Below, piece after piece: positions 54,034-61,308 of a stretch of 64,000 bases of DNA (position 1 is its first letter; each line of letters opens with the position of its first letter). A program made the position numbers and the translations under genes. The notes beneath the pieces are model-generated. The model ran no database searches, had not been told where the DNA came from, and was given only the letters and a program-made list of their open reading frames with translations. This DNA is from Sulfurospirillum arcachonense DSM 9755. GTDB taxonomy: Bacteria; Campylobacterota; Campylobacteria; Campylobacterales; Sulfurospirillaceae. Location: assembly GCF_000597725.1 (NCBI RefSeq), contig NZ_JFBL01000009.1:1-64000 (forward strand), read 5' to 3'.

Positions 54034-55017
54034 ATGACACACCCTAATGTTGAACTATTTGAATCAGGAAAATCTTTACCGATTATTCCTTCATGTGAGC
54101 ATTTTACTGGCAGTGAAAAGCTTATTGGAAAAGCATATGAATTACAAAAAAAACTAGGACCAATTTTTGATATAACTTGTGATTGTGAAGATGGTGCACA
54201 AGTTGGTGCAGAAGAACAACACGCTAGGATGGTTGTTCGTATGATAAATTCTGAGGCTAATCTGTATGGGATGGCTGGAGTGCGTATACATGATTATTCA
54301 AATATAAATTGGAAACAAGATGTTGATATCTTGGTTCCTGGTGCTGGTGAAAAACTCTCATATATAACTCTTCCAAAAGCGACAGCTTATGAAGAAGCAA
54401 AAGAACAAATAGAGTATATCCAGACAATATGTAAAAAAGAAGGTATAGCAAGAGAAATACCAATCCATATTTTGATAGAAACACATGGGGCACTAAGAGA
54501 TGTTGAGCAGCTTGCAACTCTTCCTTGGCTTCAAGTACTTGATTTTGGTTTGATGGATTTTGTCTCAGGCTACCAAGGGGCAATCCCTGCTGGTAATATG
54601 AGAAGTCCAGGACAGTTTGAGCATAAGTTAATAAGTAGTGCAAAAGCAAAAGTCACGCAAGCCGCACTCTCAAATCATGTTATCCCAGCTCATAATGTAA
54701 CACTTGATTTAAAAAATGCATATCAAACTTATGAAGATGCATACAGAGCAAAAAATGAGTTTGGTTTTATGAGAATGTGGAGTATATACCCAACACAAAT
54801 CACCGCTATAGTAGATGCCATGAAACCAGATTTTACTGAAGTAGAAGATGCAGGTAATATACTCATAGCAGCACAAAATGCAGCATGGGGACCAATCCAA
54901 TATGCCGGAGAACTACATGATCGCGCAACTTATAGATACTTTTGGGAGTTAGTACAGCGCGCCCACTTTAGTGGACAAAAACTTAGTGAAGAGGTAAATA
55001 AGAGGTTTTTTGCTTAG
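54034..55017 (+). CDS. CoA-ester lyase, malyl-/methylmalyl-CoA lyase-like
   Basis: A 327-residue HpcH/HpaI-superfamily enzyme. Motifs: DITCDCEDGAQVGAEEQHAR near residue 48 (Mg site), GVRIHDYSN near 84, YITLPKATAYEEA near 108, ILIETHGALRDVEQLATLP near 146 (catalytic Glu/Asp) and LDFGLMDFVSGYQGAIPAGN near 168. This is the lyase type that accompanies mesaconyl-CoA hydratase in other proteobacteria. It cleaves malyl- or methylmalyl-CoA to glyoxylate plus acetyl- or propionyl-CoA; citramalyl-CoA to pyruvate and acetyl-CoA is an alternative. AGGA precedes the ATG, and a terminator hairpin follows. Confidence 0.86.
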   Translation: MTHPNVELFESGKSLPIIPSCEHFTGSEKLIGKAYELQKKLGPIFDITCDCEDGAQVGAEEQHARMVVRMINSEANLYGMAGVRIHDYSNINWKQDVDILVPGAGEKLSYITLPKATAYEEAKEQIEYIQTICKKEGIAREIPIHILIETHGALRDVEQLATLPWLQVLDFGLMDFVSGYQGAIPAGNMRSPGQFEHKLISSAKAKVTQAALSNHVIPAHNVTLDLKNAYQTYEDAYRAKNEFGFMRMWSIYPTQITAIVDAMKPDFTEVEDAGNILIAAQNAAWGPIQYAGELHDRATYRYFWELVQRAHFSGQKLSEEVNKRFFA

Positions 55018-55021
55018 ATTC

Positions 55022-55059
55022 TTTACATGTAAGGCTGTAGGGTATTTACAGTCTTACAT
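55022..55059. terminator. Terminator hairpin containing a TTTACATGTAAA-type motif
   Basis: ATGTAAGGCTGTA (55027-55039) pairs with TACAGTCTTACAT (55047-55059) as 13 bp with one G-U, followed by a T/G-rich run. The left arm is the end of a one-mismatch motif copy at 55022-55033. It lies between the lyase operon and a convergent small gene. Confidence 0.75.
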
Positions 55060-55084
55060 AAGTTGTTGTTTTAGGTGTATAAAT

Positions 55085-55309
55085 TTATCTCCAACAACAT
55101 CCATCTTTATCCCAAAGGATATTTTCGCCTTTTACTTTATTGAATTCTCTTATAACTTTTCTGTCTATAGTAAGAGTTCCATGCGTAGTTTCAAAAACAA
55201 ATTCATCTCCAAATTTTTCTTTAATAATATCCACTAATCCTACCTGATTTAAAACACCTTTTTTCTTTAATTCGTTTAGCATAAATTGTGCAACGTCTTT
55301 TACATTCAT
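55085..55309 (-). CDS. Small conserved-looking protein of unknown function
   Basis: A 74-residue cytoplasmic protein. It has an N-terminal helical half that reads like a small winged-helix (VAQFMLNELKKKGVLNQVGL), a beta-rich middle (FETTHGTLTIDRKV) and a C-terminal W-D-K-D-G-C-C-W. I cannot name a family with confidence. The ATG has a poor AGGAAA-type ribosome site. It stands alone. Confidence 0.65.
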   Translation of the reverse strand: MNVKDVAQFMLNELKKKGVLNQVGLVDIIKEKFGDEFVFETTHGTLTIDRKVIREFNKVKGENILWDKDGCCWR

Positions 55310-55457
55310 TATAATTTCCTTTTTACCCTTAGGGTAAGTATATTACATAATACACGAAATATCATTAAATAGGGGTTTTTAAAGAGAAGAGTTTAACGTA
55401 AAACAAAGTTTTTAGAGACAATTTGTTAGTATATTGTAAAAATTATAGGAATAAATC

Positions 55458-55568
55458 ATGGATGAATTGGTTTTTACGGTTATATTTACAATTGTCTCTA
55501 TTGTTATCCTTGTTGTTAGTGTGCTGTATGCAGCCAAGACATGGAAAAAAATCAATAATAAACTTTAA
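55458..55568 (+). CDS. 36-residue single-helix membrane microprotein
   Basis: ATG 55458 follows an AGGA ribosome site (55447-55450) at good spacing. The product opens M-D-E-L-V-F-T-V. It has one long helix of I/V/L residues (about 5-25) and a basic end (KTWKKINNKL) that predicts N-out/C-in. It overlaps the convergent methyltransferase gene by four bases. Its size and charge pattern match regulatory or oxidase-associated small membrane proteins, but the family is not recognised. Confidence 0.55.
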   Translation: MDELVFTVIFTIVSIVILVVSVLYAAKTWKKINNKL

Positions 55569-56500
55569 TCTTCCCTTACCCATTTTGCTATTTGCTCGAT
55601 ATCTGTTGGGGTAGTTTGACAACATCCTCCAATAAGAGTGGCACCTTTTTCATACCATAGCTCGGCTTTTGCTTTATAAGAAGATATCTCTTCTTTTGTA
55701 TTCCATGTTTTTGTTATAGCATCATAACTTCCACCAGCATTTGGATAGACGATGATAGGCTTAGTAGATACTTCTTTGATTTGTGAAATAAGAGATGCGA
55801 TGTATTGTGGAGCAGTGCAGTTAATCCCTATGGCTATGATCTGTTTTTGCTTATCAAGCCACTGTGCACACTCTTTGATTGGGGTTCCATCGTTTATATG
55901 TTTTTCATCTTTAGCACTAAAAGTTAACCATGCATGAGCATTTGGAAAGTCTTTTAAAAGCTCACACAGTGCTTTTGCTTCTTTGAAAGATGGTAAAGTT
56001 TCTAGTGCAAGTAAATCAGGATTTGTTTCAAGGATAGTTTGCATACGCTCTTTATGAAAATCAATGAGTTCTTGCTCGCTTACTTTATAATTTCCTCTAA
56101 ATTCTGAACCATCAGCTAAAAATGCTCCATATGGACCAATAGAAGCAGCTACTAAAGGTTTTACTCTAGACTTATTTGTATTGTTTTGAACAAAATTATC
56201 TCTAGTTTTTTTTGCTAGTTCGATAGAGTTTTTAAGAAGCTCTTTGGCTTCTTGTTTACTCAAACCTTTTTTCATAAAACCTTCAAAACTTGCCTGATAG
56301 CTTGCAGTTGTTATACAATCAGCCCCAGCTTCAAGATAGTCTTGATGCACTTGTGCTATAGCCATAGGGTTTTGCATTAAAAATTTAGCTGACCAAATAG
56401 GATCATTGAGCTCATACCCTTTTCTTTCTAACTCTGTTCCTAAGGCACCATCAATAACAACAGCTTTTTGTTTTTTCAATATTTTTTCAATTGGGTTCAT
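55565..56500 (-). CDS. mmuM: Homocysteine S-methyltransferase family protein
   Basis: A 311-residue cytoplasmic Zn enzyme that transfers methyl from S-methylmethionine or similar donors to homocysteine. Seen: VIDGALGTELERKGYELND near residue 17, ADCITTASYQAS near 61, VAASIGPYGAFLADGSE near 115, the Zn ligands GINCTAP near 225 and LIGGCCQTTP near 293, and VYPNAGG. All three Zn cysteines are present. Start ATG 56500 is preferred over 56509, where the GAGG site would touch the codon. Confidence 0.92.
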   Translation of the reverse strand: MNPIEKILKKQKAVVIDGALGTELERKGYELNDPIWSAKFLMQNPMAIAQVHQDYLEAGADCITTASYQASFEGFMKKGLSKQEAKELLKNSIELAKKTRDNFVQNNTNKSRVKPLVAASIGPYGAFLADGSEFRGNYKVSEQELIDFHKERMQTILETNPDLLALETLPSFKEAKALCELLKDFPNAHAWLTFSAKDEKHINDGTPIKECAQWLDKQKQIIAIGINCTAPQYIASLISQIKEVSTKPIIVYPNAGGSYDAITKTWNTKEEISSYKAKAELWYEKGATLIGGCCQTTPTDIEQIAKWVRED

Positions 56501-56565
56501 TATATACATCCTCGAAGTAAATATAACGGATATTATAGCTAAAGATAGACCAATATATTTCTTGA

Positions 56566-56571
56566 TATAAT
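56566..56571 (+). promoter_or_regulatory. Candidate promoter for the phosphatase-like gene (-10 TATAAT)
   Basis: TTGATATAATGC lies 26 bases before ATG 56598 and leaves a short leader with AAAGGAG. Confidence 0.5.
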
Positions 56572-56597
56572 GCTGTATTTATTACAAAGGAGAAAAG

Positions 56598-57023
56598 ATG
56601 GAATCAATTTTAAATTATATAAAATTTAATGAAAATATATCTACAGCAGGACAACCTAACTCAAAAGAGTTTAAAAAAATTGCTAAAAAAGGATTTGATG
56701 TTGTTATAAATCTTGCTCTTAGTGAAAGTACAAATGCTCTTAAGAATGAAGGGAAGGTTGTAACAAAAAATAAAATGTCTTATATACATATCCCTATAAG
56801 TTGGAAAAAACCAGAAAAAGAAAAGTTACAACTATTTTTGAAGATATTAAAAGTTTTGCAAAAAGAGAATAAAAAAGTTTTTATTCATTGTGCAAAAAAC
56901 TATAGAGTAAGTGTTTTTATGTATCATTATAAAAAGCAAATTGTAAAAGAGAAAGAGCCCAAGTTATTAGCCCCCAAAGATTTTCGTATTAACAAAACTT
57001 GGAAAAAATTCCTTCTTTCTTAA
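56598..57023 (+). CDS. Protein-tyrosine-phosphatase-like protein (DUF442/COG3453 type)
   Basis: A 141-residue cytoplasmic protein with the dual-specificity phosphatase fold. The nucleophile loop is IHCAKNYRVS near residue 96, a C-x4-R as in the DUF442 group rather than the classical C-x5-R. The opening ISTAGQPNSKEFKKIAKKGF (residues 15-34) is the family hallmark. The usual general-acid Asp loop is not obvious. The substrate is unknown; in other bacteria relatives sit with sulfide or stress genes. Its Lys-rich C-terminus is long. Confidence 0.8.
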   Translation: MESILNYIKFNENISTAGQPNSKEFKKIAKKGFDVVINLALSESTNALKNEGKVVTKNKMSYIHIPISWKKPEKEKLQLFLKILKVLQKENKKVFIHCAKNYRVSVFMYHYKKQIVKEKEPKLLAPKDFRINKTWKKFLLS

Positions 57024-57083
57024 ATAAAAATATTACATAAAATAGATAAACTTTTAATTATCAATTAATAATATATTTGATAA

Positions 57084-57089
57084 TATAAT
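57084..57089 (+). promoter_or_regulatory. Candidate promoter of the FMN-riboswitch/ribB transcript
   Basis: GATAATATAATC with a -10 TATAAT would start transcription near 57096, just before the first base pair of the riboswitch. Confidence 0.6.
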
Positions 57090-57098
57090 CAAAATTTA

Positions 57099-57234
57099 TT
57101 TCTCAGGGCAAGGTGAAATTCCTTACTGGTGGTAACTACTTAAAAGTAGAAGTCCACGAGCGCTTCATAGTATGAAGGTCAGCAGATTTGGTGTAAATCC
57201 AAAACCAACAGTTAAAGTCTGGATGGAAGAGAAA
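57099..57234 (+). ncRNA. FMN riboswitch (RFN element)
   Basis: All conserved RFN blocks are present in order: CAGGGCAAGGTGAAATTCC near 57104, ACTGGTGGTAA near 57124, AGTCCACGAGCG near 57150, AGCAGATTTGGTG near 57181, CAACAGTTAAAGTCTGGATG near 57208. The closing P1 helix pairs TTTCTC (57099-57104) with GAGAAA (57229-57234). It binds flavin mononucleotide and controls the ribB gene 95 bases downstream. A 7-base segment, GCCCTGA at 57288-57294, is complementary to TCAGGGC at 57103-57109. It could form the alternative structure. There is no strong terminator, so control of translation seems more likely. Confidence 0.96.
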
Positions 57235-57329
57235 ATAATATGTCTTTTTATTGTTTAATAATTAGGATAATATTGCTTTTAGCATTAGCCCTGATTCAAT
57301 AAGTTTACTTTAATATAAAGGTATACCTA

Positions 57330-57959
57330 ATGAATCAAAATACAATGAGTCGTGATTCTAAATCACGATTATATGGAGCACTTAAAACCTTGCAAAAAGG
57401 TAATGGTGTGATTGTTATGGATGATTATAACAGAGAAAATGAAGCTGATATAATCTTTTCTGCCCAAAGTCTAACAAAAGAACAAATGGCACTTCTTATA
57501 AGGGAGTGTAGTGGTATAGTTTGTTTGTGTCTTCCTCATGAAAAAGTTGATGAACTCCAACTCCCAATGATGGTTCAAAATAACAACTCAAAATACGAAA
57601 CACCTTTTACTGTTTCAATCGAATCAAAAGATAATGTTACAACAGGAGTATCAGCTCAAGATAGAGTAACTACAATACAATCTGCGATTTCTGCTGATGG
57701 TGTTTCTAAAATTGTTTCTCCTGGACATGTATTTCCTTTAAGAGCCAATAAAGATGGGGTATTAGGAAGAGCAGGGCATACGGAATCTGGTATTGATTTG
57801 ATGAAATTAGCCAATTTAGAGCCTTATGCAGTATTGTGTGAAATAACAAATCCTGATGGAACAATGGCAAAAGCAAATGAGATTAAAGTATTTGCACAAA
57901 AACATTCTATGCCAATTATCAGTGTTCAAGATATCATAGAGTATAGAAAAGGACAATAA
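57330..57959 (+). CDS. ribB: 3,4-dihydroxy-2-butanone 4-phosphate synthase
   Basis: A 209-residue enzyme that makes the four-carbon precursor of riboflavin from ribulose 5-phosphate. Seen: VIVMDDYNRENEADIIFSAQ near residue 28 (acidic Mg site), RECSGIVCLCLP near 61, TTGVSAQDRVTTI near 107, SPGHVFPLRA near 132 and GRAGHTESGIDLMKLA near 147. It stands alone, not fused to a RibA domain. The FMN riboswitch upstream gives feedback by FMN. The ribosome site AAAGG is close to the ATG. Confidence 0.96.
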   Translation: MNQNTMSRDSKSRLYGALKTLQKGNGVIVMDDYNRENEADIIFSAQSLTKEQMALLIRECSGIVCLCLPHEKVDELQLPMMVQNNNSKYETPFTVSIESKDNVTTGVSAQDRVTTIQSAISADGVSKIVSPGHVFPLRANKDGVLGRAGHTESGIDLMKLANLEPYAVLCEITNPDGTMAKANEIKVFAQKHSMPIISVQDIIEYRKGQ

Positions 57960-57966
57960 AACAGTT

Positions 57967-58000
57967 TTTACATGTAAAGCAAAAAAGCTTTACATGTAAA
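57967..58000 (+). terminator. Terminator made of two facing TTTACATGTAAA copies
   Basis: TTTACATGTAAAGC (57967-57980) and GCTTTACATGTAAA (57987-58000) pair perfectly over 14 bp around an AAAAAA loop, followed by TGTTTTC. Both arms are exact motif copies. It ends the ribB transcript 7 bases after the stop codon. Confidence 0.85.
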
Positions 58001-58025
58001 TGTTTTCATATGCTATACTAGCAGG

Positions 58026-58511
58026 ATGAAACAAAAACAACTTTTATTTACTGATGGTAGTGTTAATCCTCAACAAAATATAGGTTTTGGGGCGTATTTA
58101 CATGTAAGAGAAAATGATATTTACAATGAGTCTTTAAAACACGATATAAAGCTTAAAAAATTTGAAAATACTTCTTCAACGAAATTAGAATTAGAAACTT
58201 TATTGTGGGCTTTAAATGAGATAAGTATAGAAGAATCTGAGTTGATTGTTTTTACTGATTGTCAAAATATTTTAGGTTTACCAGCCAGACGTGAAAAGTT
58301 TGAAAAAAACAGTTATTTAAGTGCTAAAAACAAAAAAATATCTAACCATGAACTCTATAAAGAATTCTATAAAATTACAGATTTATTGCAATGTCAATTT
58401 ATTAAAATCAAAGGACATAAGCCCAAAAAGGATAAAGATAATAGAGATAAGTTTTTTACACTTGTGGATAGGGCATCAAGAAATGCACTAAGAGAGGAAC
58501 TTAAAACATAA
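58026..58511 (+). CDS. RNase H-like protein
   Basis: A 161-residue protein with the RNase HI fold. The four acidic catalytic residues are visible: T-D-G-S near residue 9, the Glu in KLELETLLWAL near 53, F-T-D-C-Q near 80, and V-D-R-A-S-R-N-A near 149. The R-K-rich handle region is short. It may cleave RNA in RNA-DNA hybrids, but it differs enough from RnhA that a paralogue role is possible. A one-mismatch motif copy at 58097 reads Y-L-H-V-R-E. AGCAGG lies just before the ATG. Confidence 0.85.
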   Translation: MKQKQLLFTDGSVNPQQNIGFGAYLHVRENDIYNESLKHDIKLKKFENTSSTKLELETLLWALNEISIEESELIVFTDCQNILGLPARREKFEKNSYLSAKNKKISNHELYKEFYKITDLLQCQFIKIKGHKPKKDKDNRDKFFTLVDRASRNALREELKT

Positions 58512-58531
58512 GCTTCTCAAAAGATAATTTT

Positions 58532-60520
58532 TTACTTTTTATTTAATATATCAAGTGTTTTTTCATATACTGATAATTTCTCAAGTTCATTATTGAGTTC
58601 ATCAGTTAGTAGTGATTGTGATTGTAACTCTTTTGAAATAGTTTTACTTTTACTAGAAAGCTCATTCATCTCACCAGATAAATTTGAGCTACTTGTTGAC
58701 ATCTCTGTAATACCATCGCTTATCTCTTTCATAGTGCCACTAATATTTTCAACAGCTTGAACAACAGTGCTTACAGATACGTTTGTGTCAAGAAGACTTT
58801 TTTGTGTTCTCTCTGCAAGTTTTCGTACTTCATCGGCTACAACAGCAAAACCACGTCCATGTTCTCCTGCACGTGCCGCTTCAATTGCTGCATTCAGTGC
58901 TAGTAGATTTGTCTGGTCTGCAATATCTGAAATGATTCCTAGAACAGAACGAATATCATGAACATAGGTAGTGAGATTTTCTGACTCTACTATAAGTTGA
59001 GCATTTTTTTCACTACTTTCTTCCATATCAGTTGAAAAATTACTAAATTGTTGTTTGACTGATGAGAGTTGGTTTTCGATTTGATTAATAGCATCAACGG
59101 CATGAGAGAGAGTAGTTCCTATGCTTTGGATAACCGGCATACTTTCTTTCATTTGAACAAGCATTGCATTATTGATATTTTCAACCATCATTTGACGATT
59201 GATTTTTCTCAGAAGAAAATAGCTTTTAAACCCAGCATATTTTTGAACAAAATCACTAAGATACTCCCCTTCTATAAATTCATCTTTATCTTTTTTATAA
59301 AAAAAGATAGCAGTAAGTGTTTGGTTAATATTGATTCCCAAAAGTTCTCCAAAAGTAGAAAAACCAACGACAGGGACATCTTTAAAAGTGTGAAGATTGT
59401 TAAGTGAAGTGGCATTAAAAAGACGCCTTAAAATACAGTCATTAAATATGGCTCCAATAGCTTTTGGTTTGTTTTTACTAAATTGTGCATAGTCACCTTG
59501 TATTGTATTTACAAAATCTGTTTTTTCTAAAAGAAAAAGCTCTTCTCCTGCTTCAATATCACAATAAAAATGTACAGTGCTATCATCTACTGATGCAACT
59601 GAACGTATATAAAGTTCATCATCTATTTCTATAGCAAAAGTAAAATTAGCTAGTTTTGCATCAAGTTCATTTACTGAACAAGAAAAGTGGGAACACAAAG
59701 CTTCTACGAAGCTAATATGTTTATTTGTTTGAGTATCTAAGATACCAGTAACTGTACGTTTAATAGAGTTGGCTTCAAGAATGGTAAATTTTGTAGAAGT
59801 TTTTCTAAAATTTTGACTTTTAAAAATACTAAAACGGTATTGTGGTTTAAATTTAATAAATGTAACTATTGCATGATGACGCAAAATTCGTTTGCCATCA
59901 TAGATATAAGTTGCTTGAAAATCGAGTTTACCACCAGCACTTCCTCCTACAAGTAAACAAGGAAAATTACCTACATTGTATACTGCTTCCATAAAAAAAC
60001 TTTCACTTGCAGAAAGACCATCTATGAGGGTATATCCAATGGTATCTTCGTGATTTATTTTAAAAGGAACTTTAATTTTTTTGATCTCTTTTGCGATATT
60101 GTCAATTCTTTGGTTTGCACTTAAAGAACTTGTAGCCATATCCTCACTCTCAAGAGGAATCGTTGCAACAAAAACATCACTTATCATAGTTGAATCAAAT
60201 AACATGAGAACTATATTTTCAGTGTTATCTTCTGAGTAGAGATTATCTAAAGGGATTGTTTTATCAAAACTACAAAGTTCGCCAGCCGTTGAAGAAAGTA
60301 TGAGAGTCGTTTCAGAAGGCAAGGCACTTTTAATTTGTGATGAAATTTCTGAAAAATCAAGTAATGGTGAGATAAAGCCCATAACAAGTTTTGGTGTTAT
60401 TGAGAGGTTCTTTAGCTTAGCACTATTGATTTCAGATTTTTTCAAAAGAAGGGTGACAATAGGATTTTGACACTCTTCTTCAATGTTCTTTTTCGTTGTG
60501 TTTTTTAAAAAGCTAAGCAT
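58532..60520 (-). CDS. FIST-domain chemoreceptor-like protein
   Basis: A 662-residue cytoplasmic protein with no membrane segment. Residues about 35-240 and 250-400 form FIST N and C sensory domains ([36 protein letters not shown]). Residues about 430-660 are an MCP signalling hairpin with the tip [23 protein letters not shown] domains are thought to bind small ligands such as amino acids; here they drive a soluble chemoreceptor. AAGGGAG precedes the ATG. Convergent with the RNase H-like gene. Confidence 0.92.
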   Translation of the reverse strand: MLSFLKNTTKKNIEEECQNPIVTLLLKKSEINSAKLKNLSITPKLVMGFISPLLDFSEISSQIKSALPSETTLILSSTAGELCSFDKTIPLDNLYSEDNTENIVLMLFDSTMISDVFVATIPLESEDMATSSLSANQRIDNIAKEIKKIKVPFKINHEDTIGYTLIDGLSASESFFMEAVYNVGNFPCLLVGGSAGGKLDFQATYIYDGKRILRHHAIVTFIKFKPQYRFSIFKSQNFRKTSTKFTILEANSIKRTVTGILDTQTNKHISFVEALCSHFSCSVNELDAKLANFTFAIEIDDELYIRSVASVDDSTVHFYCDIEAGEELFLLEKTDFVNTIQGDYAQFSKNKPKAIGAIFNDCILRRLFNATSLNNLHTFKDVPVVGFSTFGELLGININQTLTAIFFYKKDKDEFIEGEYLSDFVQKYAGFKSYFLLRKINRQMMVENINNAMLVQMKESMPVIQSIGTTLSHAVDAINQIENQLSSVKQQFSNFSTDMEESSEKNAQLIVESENLTTYVHDIRSVLGIISDIADQTNLLALNAAIEAARAGEHGRGFAVVADEVRKLAERTQKSLLDTNVSVSTVVQAVENISGTMKEISDGITEMSTSSSNLSGEMNELSSKSKTISKELQSQSLLTDELNNELEKLSVYEKTLDILNKK

Positions 60521-60659
60521 ATAGCTCTCCCTTGATTTTTGGATGTTAGATAGTATCTTTTAAATATCATGCGAAAAAATTATAACATAGATTGCGTAAA
60601 AATAGCTATTTATTAAAAAAATATTTAAATTTTATACTAATAAAATAAATTAATTTTTA
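60521..60659. other. AT-rich gap without visible feature
   Basis: 139 bases between two minus-strand genes. It must hold the chemoreceptor promoter and perhaps the end of the flavin reductase transcript. No hairpin or ORF is evident. Confidence 0.4.
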
Positions 60660-61223
60660 TTAAATTTTAACCATAGCAGAAAAAAATGCTCCACATCTTC
60701 CTACATTTTCTACATGTATATGAGAATTTTCATCTATTCTATTGTCTTCTATAAACTGTTTTTTGATTTCTAAAATAATAGGGGTAGTTTTACCTGGGAG
60801 TTGTACTGTACTATAATAGTTACAAAACAATGCACTCTGAGAAGAACTTATCATTGGTGGGAAATCTTTTAAGAGTTTTTGTGTCTCTATGTGGTATTGT
60901 ATAACTTCACTTTGTTCTTTACTAAGTGGGGTTGCAGATAATTTTAGTTTTTCAAGGTTGTCTTTGTTTGGAAAACAAATAGTAGCTTTTTTATTTTTTT
61001 GTATATTGGCTAAAGTATCTTTTGGGACACCTGGAGTTTTCTCTCCAATTGCCACTATCAGAGTTGCTGGATTACTTGAAAGTGGTATAAAGTATGAAAA
61101 TGGTGCGGCATTGATAATACCATCATCTTCAGTTACTATCCATGCGATAGGTCTTGGTACTACTGTATCAGACATAACTTTATATCTGTCTAATTCATTA
61201 ATCTTTTCATAATCTAAAATCAT
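60660..61223 (-). CDS. Flavin reductase-family FMN-binding protein
   Basis: A 187-residue cytoplasmic split-barrel protein. It has the family opening Y-K-V-M-S-D-T-V-V-P-R-P-I-A-W, then NAAPFSYFIPLSSNPATLIV near residue 38 and KDTLANIQKNKKATI near 68. It binds FMN and probably reduces flavin or another small molecule with NAD(P)H. It lies divergent from fumarase. AGGTAAC precedes the ATG. Confidence 0.9.
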   Translation of the reverse strand: MILDYEKINELDRYKVMSDTVVPRPIAWIVTEDDGIINAAPFSYFIPLSSNPATLIVAIGEKTPGVPKDTLANIQKNKKATICFPNKDNLEKLKLSATPLSKEQSEVIQYHIETQKLLKDFPPMISSSQSALFCNYYSTVQLPGKTTPIILEIKKQFIEDNRIDENSHIHVENVGRCGAFFSAMVKI

Positions 61224-61308
61224 AGAGTTACCTTTTTTTTATAAATTATATCCTAAAAATATCCCCTATGTACTGATACAATTGACAAAATTTAACACGG
61301 AGAGGTCA

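Noticed and set aside
11284-58000. Reading TTTACATGTAAA as a regulator site such as FNR, CRP or Fur
   Set aside because: Copies lie mainly inside coding regions rather than promoters, and the sequence does not match TTGAT-N4-ATCAA or other familiar boxes.
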